Source: Planctomycetota bacterium
Lineage (GTDB): Bacteria > Planctomycetota > Planctomycetia > Gemmatales > Gemmataceae
DNA: 45,362 nucleotides
Assembly: GCA_016177925.1 (NCBI GenBank)
Contig: JACOUH010000019.1
Coordinates: forward strand, 1 to 45,362
Direction: 5' to 3'
Part shown: positions 1 to 8,334 of the stretch, one piece after another
How the letters are laid out: each line of letters opens with the position of its first letter
Position numbering within the stretch: position 1 is the stretch's first letter
Made by a program: the position numbers and the translations under genes
The notes under the pieces: model-generated
Databases searched by the model: none
What the model was told of the DNA's origin: nothing
What the model saw: only the letters and a program-made list of their open reading frames with translations

Positions 1-12
1 GTTGGTGCCGGT

Positions 13-201
13 TCAGCTGGAAGTCGTGTTGACCTTGTTGCCGACGTAGGAGAAGGTGTTGGAGGCGTTGGAGCCGAGGGCGCTGATCGCCGCGATGCAG
101 ACCACGATGATCAGGGCGAGCATGACCGCGTACTCAACCGCCGTCGGGCCGTCTTCCGCCTTCAGAAACTCGACCACCCTGCGCTTCAGATTCGACAGCA
201 T
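13..201 (-). CDS. Flp family type IVb pilin
   Basis: A 62-residue Flp/Fap-type prepilin, the structural subunit of Tad (tight adherence) pili. After a short basic leader (KRRVVEFLKAEDG) comes a typical prepilin cleavage context, Gly18 followed by PTAVEY with the conserved Glu at +5 and adjacent Tyr. A single hydrophobic segment (about residues 22-42) and a short polar Ser/Asn-rich tail follow. A prepilin peptidase would cut after Gly18 and the mature peptide would assemble at the membrane. The ATG at 199-201 is preferred because AAAGG lies about 9 bases upstream; the in-frame ATG at 208-210 has that motif directly against it. No other tad gene is in the window, so the assembly machinery must lie elsewhere or beyond the left edge. 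Family call is firm; exact start is inferred. Confidence 0.85.
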   Translation of the reverse strand: MLSNLKRRVVEFLKAEDGPTAVEYAVMLALIIVVCIAAISALGSNASNTFSYVGNKVNTTSS

Positions 202-579
202 CTCACACATCCTTTCGCTTAGTCCTGACAAAAGGACCATTACGAGAAACAGATTCCGTGATCGACCGGCAAAGAGAGGGGACTGCGGACCGGGGCACTG
301 GCAGCAAGCCCGGCAGGCTCCTGGGTGGACTAACCTTTCGGTAGCTTGGCGATCCCGAGGGGACCCATAGCTTTGCGTCCCACCCTCGCGGGTGGTTTGC
401 CCTTATCGAGGAACCCAGCAGATCCCTTCACCGACTTCACGGATCGATTTGACGGGATACAATGCTTGCGGGGGCTGACGTGTTCTCGCCGCCTCACCGC
501 CCCGTCGAAGACAAACATGGGGTACAAACACGGAACTGTCACAGTCGGTTGGACCGTTTTTAGCGGAACTTTCGGGATG

Positions 580-640
580 GCGAGCGGCGTCAGTCCGCCG
601 GTGTTCCGATGGACCGGCGGGCTGATGCCGCGCCGCTCGC
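580..640. repeat. Imperfect inverted repeat downstream of mutS2
   Basis: Left arm from 580 and right arm ending at 640 pair over roughly 23 bases with two mismatches and a small bulge, around a loop near 603-612. It begins about 9 bases beyond the mutS2 stop codon on the minus strand, so it could act as a terminator. No T-tract follows it, and it also resembles the palindromic repeats elsewhere in the window. The rest of the 202-648 interval shows no credible gene on either strand. Confidence 0.5.
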
Positions 641-648
641 CTGGCATG

Positions 649-2551
649 TCACGAGGTGACGGGGAACACCTCGTCGAGTGGCACCTCCCACTGCCCGAGG
701 CCGACGCTGACGACGACGACGCCACGCTTGAGGTCGACGCGGACGACCTGTCCCTCCTTGCCGAAGCGCGGCACCTGGACGCGGTCCTTCGGCTTGAGGC
801 GGGCGCGGGCCTCACGCAGGGCGGCGGCCTCCTGGGCCTCGCGCTCCAACTCGGCCGCCTTCTGGGCGAACTCCTCACGCTGCCGTTCCGCCTCGTGCTG
901 GGCTTTCAACGCCTCGGCGTGTGCCTTCTCTGCCTCCTCGCGCAACTGTTGCAGGCGGATCAGCTCGGGAGCGCGACGCTGCCGGCGGCGTAGGTACTTG
1001 CGAGCCCGGCTGAGCAACTCGCGCGGCAGCTTCAGCCGCCGCGCGATCCGCAGGGCGTTGCTCATGCCGAACTGCCCGATGTGTAACCGATACGTCGGCC
1101 GCAGCGTCTCGACGTCGAACTCGACCGCTCCGTTCTCGGCCCGTTCGTTGTGGAACGCATACGTCTTCAGGTCGCCCAGGTGCGTCGTCACCATCGCCCG
1201 GCAGCCGATCTTGTCCAGTCCGTCGAGGATCGCCCGTCCCAGCGCTGCCCCCTCCGTCGGGTCGGTGCCGGCGCCCAACTCGTCGAGCAGGACCAGGCCC
1301 TGGGCGTCGGCGTTTTGCAAGATGGAGGCGATCCGGGAAATGTGCGAACTGAACGTGCTCAGCGATTGTTCGAGGCTTTGCTCATCGCCGATGTCGGCGA
1401 GGACGTGGTGCAACAGCGGGATGCTGCTGCCCTCGCCGGCGGGGATGTGCATGCCGGCGTGAGCCATGACACAGAGCAGGCCGGTCGTCTTGAGGCAGAC
1501 CGTTTTGCCGCCGGTGTTCGGCCCGGTGATGATCAGCAGGTTGAACGTGAAGCCGAGCCGCACGTCGATCGGCACGACCGCTCGCCTCGGAGCGGAAGAG
1601 ATACTCGAGCAGTGGATGACGGGCCTGTCGCAGCCAGAGGCGCCCCTTGGTGTTGATCTCCGGGGCGTACATGTTGTAGTCGAGACTGTAGCGGGCCTTG
1701 GCGGTGATCAGGTCGAGCCGGGCCATGATGTCGATGGCAAACGTCAGCGGCCGCGCGACGCGGGCCACCTCGGCGGTCAGTCGCCGCAGCACACGCCGGA
1801 TCTCGCGTTCCTCCTCGCCCTTGAGGACCGCGCGCTCGGCGCTCAACTTGGCGACAGCGGCCGGCTCGACGAACAGCGTCTCGCCGGTGCTGCTGGTGCG
1901 ATGCACGACGCCGGGCACCTTCTGCCGATGGTTGACGGCGACCGGCAGAACGTAGTGATCGCCGGAGACGGTGGCGTTGGGATAGCGGAGGATCTTGCGC
2001 AGCTCAGGATCGCGGAGAAGACGGCGAATCTGTTCCTGGACACGCTCGTCGAGGTCGGTGAGCCTCTGACGGACCTGGGCCAGCTCGCGACTGGCCATGT
2101 CGAGGACGTGGCCGCGGCCGTCGATGCAGCCGCTGATCGTCTTGGCCACGGCGCCGAGGTCTTCAATGGGAGCGAGCAGCTCGATAAGCCGCTGCAGTCG
2201 GCCATCCAGCCGCATCCGGTAACGGTACATGTTGCCGGTACAGTTCAGCGTGTCGGCCACTTCCAGTAGCTGCTCCGCCGTCAGCATCGAGCCAATCGCC
2301 GCCCGGCGGACCAACAAGCGGACGTCGTGCAGCCCACCGAACGGCGGCGACTGTCCCTGGCCGAGGGCCTCGGTCATCTCCGTGACCAGGGCCAGTTCGC
2401 TGCGAATCCAGTCCGCGTCGGCTGACGGCTCGACCTGCCGGGCCAGTTCCTTGCCGAGGGAACAGGCGGAGTAACCGGCGAGCAGGTCGCGGACCTTGCC
2501 GAACTCGAGCAGCTCCAGCGTGTGTGCGTCCATCAGCTCCGTGGCGTTCAT
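649..2551 (-). pseudogene. mutS2: Endonuclease MutS2 (MutS family ATPase), frameshifted
   Basis: MutS2 is a MutS-family ATPase that acts on branched DNA or on stalled ribosomes. The upstream part (2551 down to about 1590) carries the N-terminal core, opening with DAHTLELLEFGKVRDLL and reaching ARHPLLEYLFRSEA. The downstream part, in another frame (about 1590-649), starts near VPIDVRLGF and holds Walker A GPNTGGKT, Walker B LVLLDELGAGTDPTE, a long charged coiled coil and a KOW-like end (about RVQVPRFGKEGQVVRV). The two reading frames join near 1580-1595, where one extra base (or two missing) breaks the frame. Joined, it is about 634 residues, shorter than the usual roughly 780, and no C-terminal Smr nuclease domain is visible in any frame. 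The alternative start at 2533 (MDAHTLEL) matches family N-termini better than 2551. This may be a sequencing error rather than a true pseudogene. Confidence 0.85.
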
Positions 2552-2752
2552 GTCTCCGAGGACAGCGGAGGCGCCAGCCGGGTTCGGGTGGCTTCCCCTT
2601 CTCCGAGTCCTTCATTCCTCGTGTCGACTCTCGAATTGGTATGTGTTTACCGGGCCCCCGGAACCAGGAAGGTGATGATGGTAGTTATCTGGAATCGACT
2701 CCCGACCCCTTGGTTTTCCTCTGAACGATTAAGCTGGCGATTGAAAGGCCCG

Positions 2753-3961
2753 CTACGCCGAAAACCGCTCGAAGCAACTCACCGAGTGCTGTAGGTCGAG
2801 CCGAGCGAAGGACGAGTGAACCTCGTTGGTCGTGAATGGATAGACCACATCGCGCCCGATGCCCAGGTACAAACCGTCCAAGCCTCGCTTCAGTGGCCCG
2901 AGATCGACGTGGATATTGGCTTCGCCGAAGAGGTCCGTGCAGCGGCCGTCTGTTTTCGACCGCATCTCGATCATCTCTAACATCGGCAACTCGAATGGGA
3001 AGCTCATAATGTGCAGCCTGCCGTCGGGTGCCACGTAAATGAGGGTCACCGTCACAGCCTGAGCCCTGAGCGGTAACACTTCCTGAAGATGCAGAGTATG
3101 GCGTCGGTACAGCGTCAGTGGCCCCTGGAAATGACCATCGGTTTCCTGCAGATCCTTCACCGGTTCACCGTACTCACCGGCCTTGACCATCTTGGCTGCC
3201 AGCCACGCTCGGTAGTGGGCGTCGAGGAACCACTGGCCCTTGTAAAAGATTTCGAGGTAATCCACATCGGCCGTCAGGATTACCGTGGGCCGGGAATTCA
3301 TGAGCGCATACAAGATCGCCATTAGGCAGTGCATTTCGTCGTCGATGTTGATCACGCCTTTCGTCTCATCTTCGGTCCGACCCTTTTTCGCCAGGCCCTG
3401 CGCACGCGGCCCGAATCTATTCCGAATCTCGTTCATCGTCCGCGACTTGTCGCTGGCGTCCGTATCGACGAGAGTAGTTCCGTCCGATAGTTGCCGGGCC
3501 AGTGACCGCCGGAAGCCGAGCAGGTGCGTGTAACCGTAAAGAGCCTTGTTCAGTGTGTGCGAAGGCGCTATCCTGAATTTCCTGATCCATGTCTCGCCAA
3601 CCATCGCGGCCTTGATGTCGGCGGCGCGCTCCTTGTTGCGGTAAGGGTCGTTGAGCCACTCCTTCATCTCATATTCGGCGACTCCGCTGATGACCGTCGA
3701 GCCAATCGGCGAGCCCAGAGCACTCAATCGCAGCGCGTCCCAGACCGGTGTCGTCGGGTCGAGGAAGGCGACGTTCGCGTCCGGGAACCACGCCAGGCTT
3801 GAGCACATCGGCTCAGCGATGATTCCGGCGACATCACCCCAACTGCCATAAACACCCAAGTAGTTGAAATGCAGCCGGTTAGGATTCGTGAAGCGAGAAC
3901 TGCGCTCATCCCGGTTGCCGGGGTCGAGCAGGTAATCAAGCAAGGGGTTCGGTTTAGCCAT
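2753..3961 (-). CDS. PIN-like domain protein of unknown function (PLD partner)
   Basis: About 402 residues; no family is recognised with certainty. The pattern suggests a PIN-like (FEN/PIN nuclease) fold. WFPDANVAFLDP looks like strand 1 with the first catalytic Asp. STVISGVAEYEMKEWL resembles the conserved helix with Glu. INIDDEMHCLMAILYALM followed by PTVILTADVDYLEIF resembles the C-terminal half, where PIN proteins carry two more acidic residues. It is encoded directly downstream of the PLD-like gene. Its longest reading frame starts at a GTG at 4072 that overlaps that gene's TGA as GTGA, which suggests translational coupling. The ATG at 3961 (MAKPNPLLDYLL) looks like the more natural N-terminus, and neither start has a strong Shine-Dalgarno. 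Sampled 60-base blocks are about 50-52% GC, below the neighbours, consistent with transfer. Nuclease activity is inferred. Confidence 0.7.
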   Translation of the reverse strand: MAKPNPLLDYLLDPGNRDERSSRFTNPNRLHFNYLGVYGSWGDVAGIIAEPMCSSLAWFPDANVAFLDPTTPVWDALRLSALGSPIGSTVISGVAEYEMKEWLNDPYRNKERAADIKAAMVGETWIRKFRIAPSHTLNKALYGYTHLLGFRRSLARQLSDGTTLVDTDASDKSRTMNEIRNRFGPRAQGLAKKGRTEDETKGVINIDDEMHCLMAILYALMNSRPTVILTADVDYLEIFYKGQWFLDAHYRAWLAAKMVKAGEYGEPVKDLQETDGHFQGPLTLYRRHTLHLQEVLPLRAQAVTVTLIYVAPDGRLHIMSFPFELPMLEMIEMRSKTDGRCTDLFGEANIHVDLGPLKRGLDGLYLGIGRDVVYPFTTNEVHSSFARLDLQHSVSCFERFSA

Positions 3962-4068
3962 CAGAGCACCGCAAACAGTCTGTAATTGGGCGGTTAGAGA
4001 AGACGCCTCCAGGGGGAGAAAAGTTCGGCCTCGTGATGCCTGCAGCCTGACGGTCGCCCTAATCCAGC

Positions 4069-5391
4069 TCACTCTAGTCGCTGGGAGATGCCCTGTTCAA
4101 GGACGGCCTTGCGCTTCGTCGAGAAGACCAGCACTTCCCGGTCTTTGACGAGGCAGAGCCCGGTGAAGATCATCTGGTTGCGGCGAAAGAACTGATCGAC
4201 CCGATTGGAGGGCGAAAGGCTGCTCTCCCTCCACTCACATTTTAAGAGGGGGTCCAAGAGCTTCTCCTGAACGCCCTCTTGGTTCTGGTTGATCGCGTCT
4301 ACGAGGGGTTGGAATCCTTCCGGTTTGAACTCGTCTTCGCCGTCGGAATCCCAATTGGCCCGAATCTCGTCTATCATCATACAGAAGATGTCGTAGCGCC
4401 CGAGGATCGTTGCCTGTAGGTCCCCGGTACTCGCATCGATTCTTAAGTTGTAGTTCGGCACATCCTCGGCTATCAGACAACTCAGCCAGACCTTGTAGGG
4501 CGAGCCGTTCACGGTGACTCGGATGAGATGCTCAGTGCTGCGGTCGATGAACGAGATGCACTCCTTGCAGACACGGGCCTTCCCCCACTGCCGGGTGTCG
4601 AGGTGGAAGCAGGGAACCCATCTCCAGGGGGTTAATAACCTCACCTTCCCGTCCACAATCCACCGACAGTAAGAGGGCGGTCGCCCGGAGTTTTGCCCGT
4701 GATTATTCAGCGACCAGCCCCCCTGCTGATGTATCACTTTGCCGCAAACAACCTCCTTCGCGTACCGTTGGACGAAGCCGCGCCCATGCGGACGTGCTCT
4801 CGTAGCGGCGGCTGCCTCCTCCGCCTTCTTCTTGCGCTCCTCTTCTTGCTGCCATTCCGTCCAGATGTTGGTCGTTGCCTTCTTGGCGGCCTTCTTCCAC
4901 GCGGAATGCTGCCGCCGGAGCCTCGCGAGGTCGCTCTCCAGGGCTTTCACGACGGAATCGGTCACCAGCTTCCCGGCCGTCCTCCAGACCTCCACCTCCT
5001 TTTCGGCCCGCTCGGCCGCCTTAGCGTCCTGCCAGATGACGGTGGCCTCCTGGTTCGTGGTCCCGCCCGCGGTCATGTTCTGGCTCCCGACAGTGACAAG
5101 CGTCCTTGGGACCAGCAAAACCTTCGCGTGCAGGGTATCCAGGTGATATATCTTCACCTTGGCCTCGCGGAGCTTCTTCAGGCATGAAAGCTTCGATGAC
5201 CCGGATGCATAGTTCTCGACGGAGACGACCGTGTACAGACTGCACTCCTCGCCCTTCTCCGCGAGCGCGTCAGTAACGGCTGAGGTGGTGATGTACGGCG
5301 AGAACGCGACGACCTCCTTGGCATCGCGGATTGCAGCGACCCAGCGGTGGGAGAGCGAGAGGGCCTTGAAGTTCAGGAGCGGAGGGGCCAC
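4069..5391 (-). CDS. Phospholipase D-like domain protein, putative nuclease
   Basis: A 440-residue protein with an N-terminal PLD-superfamily domain (about 1-125). The HKD-type motif is LHAKVLL (His88, Lys90) followed by VTVGSQNMTAGGTTNQEA (Gly102, Ser103, Asn105). The Asp expected five residues after Lys is Pro95, a recognised type of HKD variation. Only one motif is present, so activity would need a dimer. A charged coiled coil (about 124-197, with EEERKKKAEEAAAA) leads into a C-terminal region with scattered cysteines (Cys216, 242, 261 and a CxxC at 275-278) that I do not recognise. The GTG start at 5391 has GAGG six bases upstream (5398-5401). Its stop overlaps the possible GTG start of the PIN-like gene. 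Single-domain PLD proteins occur as restriction or defence nucleases (for example DISARM DrmC), so a defence role is plausible but unproven. Confidence 0.78.
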   Translation of the reverse strand: MAPPLLNFKALSLSHRWVAAIRDAKEVVAFSPYITTSAVTDALAEKGEECSLYTVVSVENYASGSSKLSCLKKLREAKVKIYHLDTLHAKVLLVPRTLVTVGSQNMTAGGTTNQEATVIWQDAKAAERAEKEVEVWRTAGKLVTDSVVKALESDLARLRRQHSAWKKAAKKATTNIWTEWQQEEERKKKAEEAAAATRARPHGRGFVQRYAKEVVCGKVIHQQGGWSLNNHGQNSGRPPSYCRWIVDGKVRLLTPWRWVPCFHLDTRQWGKARVCKECISFIDRSTEHLIRVTVNGSPYKVWLSCLIAEDVPNYNLRIDASTGDLQATILGRYDIFCMMIDEIRANWDSDGEDEFKPEGFQPLVDAINQNQEGVQEKLLDPLLKCEWRESSLSPSNRVDQFFRRNQMIFTGLCLVKDREVLVFSTKRKAVLEQGISQRLE

Positions 5392-5679
5392 GGCGGACCT
5401 CGCTTTTGTCAGAGTGCCCAGGTGTTCACCCGCGTAATCCCATCGCCCGAGACCTCCCCGCTCGGACCGCGGAACAGCACCTCCAGCAAGTTCAGATCCC
5501 CTCGCGGTGGCTGGGTGCGCGACCGGTCTGCTCCAATCCGCCCGCCCCCTTTCCCCAGGCGATTCTATGCTCCCGCTTGCCCCCGCCGCAAGACCCGGCC
5601 GCGGACTTTCCGACCCCGCACCTTGGAGAAATGTTGGGTCAACGGCGTCTTGGCGCGGAAGAGAGGGTTGGGGTTCTGA

Positions 5680-6207
5680 TCAACCGCGGACCAGAGGGCG
5701 AACGTAACTGCGGTACGTCACCTTCGTGCCCGGGTCCGTGTACGTGTGAAAGAAGGGACGGAAGCCGAAGCGCTCGTACAACTTCGTTGCGGCAAGGTTG
5801 TCAGGGTGAACGAAAAGACCCAGCGCGGGCAACTCGCCCGACCAATCCCGGGCCTCGTCCAGCAAATGCCTCATGATCTGGGAGGAGTAGCGCTCGTCCG
5901 CCGGCCCGTCCGGCTTGCCCCAAAAGGCCTTCCGAAGGGCGACGGCCGGGACGATCACCAGTTCGGTTTTCCGGGACGTGGGCCCGGGGTATCTCCACCG
6001 CGTGACTCCCAAAGAACTGTAGCCGACGATCTCCGTTGCCTGGTTGATATAAAGCCAGACTTTCGACCCACGCTTCAGAGCGGGGACCGCCTCGTTCCGC
6101 ATCCACTCGGCAAGTTCTTTCTGGTAGGGCTCCTCCCCGTAATCGAAGTCCTGCACCTCCAGGAGCAGGTCCGGCGTGAAGGCGCTCACGTCAAGGAGAT
6201 CAGGCAT
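5680..6207 (-). CDS. GNAT family N-acetyltransferase
   Basis: About 175 residues with a GNAT fold. The C-terminal motif LGLFVHPDNLAATKLYERFGF matches the acetyl-CoA domain's motif B (residues N..A..LYE..GF), and TELVIVPAVALRKAFWG resembles the central strand and pyrophosphate-binding region. The acceptor substrate cannot be told. The ATG at 6207 (MPDLLDVSAF) is preferred over the reading-frame start at 6282 because the extra 25 residues are Arg/Pro-rich and look untranslated; no clear Shine-Dalgarno precedes it. The 288 bases between this stop and the start of the PLD-like gene (5392-5679) hold nothing I can identify. Confidence 0.8.
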   Translation of the reverse strand: MPDLLDVSAFTPDLLLEVQDFDYGEEPYQKELAEWMRNEAVPALKRGSKVWLYINQATEIVGYSSLGVTRWRYPGPTSRKTELVIVPAVALRKAFWGKPDGPADERYSSQIMRHLLDEARDWSGELPALGLFVHPDNLAATKLYERFGFRPFFHTYTDPGTKVTYRSYVRPLVRG

Positions 6208-6286
6208 GAGGGAGGCTCGGGCAAGTAAAAACCCCTCGCCGCGTGGGCGTGGCAAGAGGTCAGGGATTGGCCTTCTTCGCACGCAG

Positions 6287-6817
6287 TCACCTTCTCAGTT
6301 CGTCGGTCGAAATCTCCTGCATTCTGGGCCGCGGAGGCTCGGGGGGAAGCCGCTTGGCCTCCTCCAGAATGCGATCGAGTTCCGCGGCAGCCTCGGGGGT
6401 GAGGGTCATCTCGCGAAGTCCAACCGCGCCGGAAATCCGGGGAGGCACCCACTCCTCCAGCATCTTCCGCGCCTCTGCGGCACATCCCCGCAACTTGTCT
6501 GCCCGCTCGATCGAGCCGAATTGCCCCTCGAATGGGGGGAGGCCGGCCAGAACCTCCTCGGTGATGGCGAGCCAGTCGCGAAACAGGGACAGGACGAACT
6601 GGTTCTCCTCCTCGAAGAACTCTTCCACGCCCCGGAAGACTCGATCGCGCCAGGAATCCTCGCGCTGCGCGAGAAGTTGGAAGACCGAGATGCCGACGGC
6701 AGTGGTGTCCTCCACATCCCGGCACGCCAGAGCGGCCTGATGGTCCTGCATCCAGGCTTCCTGGTAGGCCTCCACCTGCCGCTGGATCGGGGAGGGAAGC
6801 TTTCGTGTCGGGCTCAT
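6287..6817 (-). CDS. Hypothetical protein
   Basis: A 176-residue soluble, acidic and helical protein without a recognised domain. It is rich in Glu, Ala and Leu, with probable helices around residues 40-90 (AQREDSWRDRVFRGVEEFFE) and a helical C-terminus (AAAELDRILEEAKRLPPE). The ATG at 6817 is chosen because GGAGA lies about 9 bases upstream; the in-frame GTG at 6838 is the alternative. It sits between the GNAT gene (about 80 bases away) and a 98-residue protein on the same strand, so these small genes may be co-transcribed. Codon use matches a real gene; function unknown. Confidence 0.65.
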   Translation of the reverse strand: MSPTRKLPSPIQRQVEAYQEAWMQDHQAALACRDVEDTTAVGISVFQLLAQREDSWRDRVFRGVEEFFEEENQFVLSLFRDWLAITEEVLAGLPPFEGQFGSIERADKLRGCAAEARKMLEEWVPPRISGAVGLREMTLTPEAAAELDRILEEAKRLPPEPPRPRMQEISTDELRR

Positions 6818-6879
6818 TGGCAAGATCTCCAGACACACGCGGCCTCAAGCGCCAGCCGCGAGCGGGAAAGCGTCGGATG

Positions 6880-7176
6880 TCAAACCGGGCAAGGACGTGC
6901 AACCAGTGCGACTCTTCGACGCATGCGGTACGGCTCTGCTTCGCGCCCGACACAGATGACGTAGGGATGCTCGGCCACCTGATGGGCCGCATGAAAAACG
7001 ACCACCGGACGAGTGCCGGAGGCGACCACCACGCCATCCGCGAAGCCGATCCACTGGCCTTGGTACTGACCCAGGAGCTGGTCGCGGACAGTCCAGTACG
7101 CCGCCTCGTTCTTGCGCCAGTCGGGATGGATTTGTCGAGCGATCTCGGGAGGCAATCCGTCAGCCAAGCTTTTCAT
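6880..7176 (-). CDS. Hypothetical protein with DUF5678-like motif
   Basis: A 98-residue protein. The central part, LLGQYQGQWIGFADGVVVAS, resembles the short motif of DUF5678 (a tyrosine/glycine-tryptophan turn followed by a DG-V-ASG strand), a family of small proteins common in cyanobacteria and planctomycetes with no known role. The C-terminus is basic (YRMRRRVALVARP). A good AGGGTGA ribosome-binding site lies about 8 bases before the ATG. It is followed on the same strand by the 176-residue unknown gene. The family assignment is tentative. Confidence 0.6.
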   Translation of the reverse strand: MKSLADGLPPEIARQIHPDWRKNEAAYWTVRDQLLGQYQGQWIGFADGVVVASGTRPVVVFHAAHQVAEHPYVICVGREAEPYRMRRRVALVARPCPV

Positions 7177-7338
7177 GAGTCACCCTGGGAGCGTCGCGGG
7201 CGTTCTTGCTAATTGTACGACGAGGCCGGTCGCCGGTCGAGCGATGGACCCCCTCTCAGGCTTCCTTGGTAGCGGAGTCAGACGCCGAGTGCGAATGCCG
7301 CCAACGCCATGCCGCCTCTTCGGCGAGATGTCGAAGCA

Positions 7339-8193
7339 TCAACGGCGGCGCCCGCGCCGCTTGGGCGGGGTTGGGGGCTTGGTCTGGGCCTCCTCCCCGC
7401 GGAGCCGCCCCGCGAGCCAGGCGGTCTCTTCGGGGCCCAGGGGGGGAGTCAGCGGCTTGCTGTAGTCGAGGCGGCGGGCGTACCGGGACCGCTCATAAAC
7501 GGCCTCGATCATCGGCTGCAAGGCAAGCGGGAGGTCCGAGTCGGGACTGGCTAACGGCACGGGGACCTCCGGCAGCGGCTGGTTGAAATACGAAGGCCAA
7601 ACGCGGCAATAGGGGACATGACTCTCCCGACCGACCAGCAGGTAGTAGGGACTCTTGGGCCACGGCTCGACCATGGGCATGCGCCGGCCGCCGCGGACCA
7701 GATCGATCTCCACCAGGTTCGCCTTGCCGAGCAGCAAGGCGTTGCGCTTACGCAGGTAGAGTTTCCAGCCTTTCTTGCCGCTGCGTTTGTTCGACGGCGA
7801 CAGGACCTCAATGCACGTGACCAGGCGCGGTCCCGGTTCCGCTTCGTAGATCTCGATGAAGTTCTCGCGGAAGTGTTCGTCGATGAAGGCCCGCATCGTG
7901 ACGCCGCCAGTGTCGAGCACAGGCTCGGCGACCGCCAGTGCGCCACCGGACGCTGAAGCACGGCCTACCGGGGCCGACTTCTCGATCCCCACGTCGGGGT
8001 AAATGGGTTTCGTTTCCTTCTCATCGGTGCCAGCAAGCACGACGTAGGCACGCTCTCCGGTCTGGATGAAGTAGCGTTCCGGGAGCACTGCCGCGAGCGC
8101 TCGTTCGATTTCGCCGATCACTTTTGTGTGGAAATCCGGCCACAGGCCACGGTCCTCGATGAACGGATCCATGCCGGGAAATGGCGATTTCAT
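7339..8193 (-). CDS. DUF4058 family protein
   Basis: A 284-residue protein whose N-terminus MKSPFPGMDPFIEDRGLWPD is the hallmark of DUF4058, a family of unknown function abundant in planctomycetes and cyanobacteria. Other family features are LPERYFIQTGERAYVV, the YPDVGI strand, and RLVTCIEVLSPSNKR, where an acidic residue sits in a strand followed by SPSNK. The core recalls restriction-endonuclease-like folds, although activity has not been established for the family. The C-terminus is basic (PPKRRGRRR). GGAGAGG lies about 8 bases upstream of the ATG. The 160 bases between its stop and the 98-residue gene (7177-7338) contain nothing recognisable. It probably belongs to the same accessory set as the three genes downstream on this strand. 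Confidence 0.9.
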   Translation of the reverse strand: MKSPFPGMDPFIEDRGLWPDFHTKVIGEIERALAAVLPERYFIQTGERAYVVLAGTDEKETKPIYPDVGIEKSAPVGRASASGGALAVAEPVLDTGGVTMRAFIDEHFRENFIEIYEAEPGPRLVTCIEVLSPSNKRSGKKGWKLYLRKRNALLLGKANLVEIDLVRGGRRMPMVEPWPKSPYYLLVGRESHVPYCRVWPSYFNQPLPEVPVPLASPDSDLPLALQPMIEAVYERSRYARRLDYSKPLTPPLGPEETAWLAGRLRGEEAQTKPPTPPKRRGRRR

Positions 8194-8334
8194 GGGGGGG
8201 GCCTCTCCACCTGTTGACCTGGTATCGCCGCTACAAAGGTGATGATAAGCCGGTTTGCTTTTGCGACCAGACCGCGTATCATCGGCGAGGATGAGCCGAT
8301 TCGCTCACTCCTTTTTCTCCTCACGGGGGCGCTG

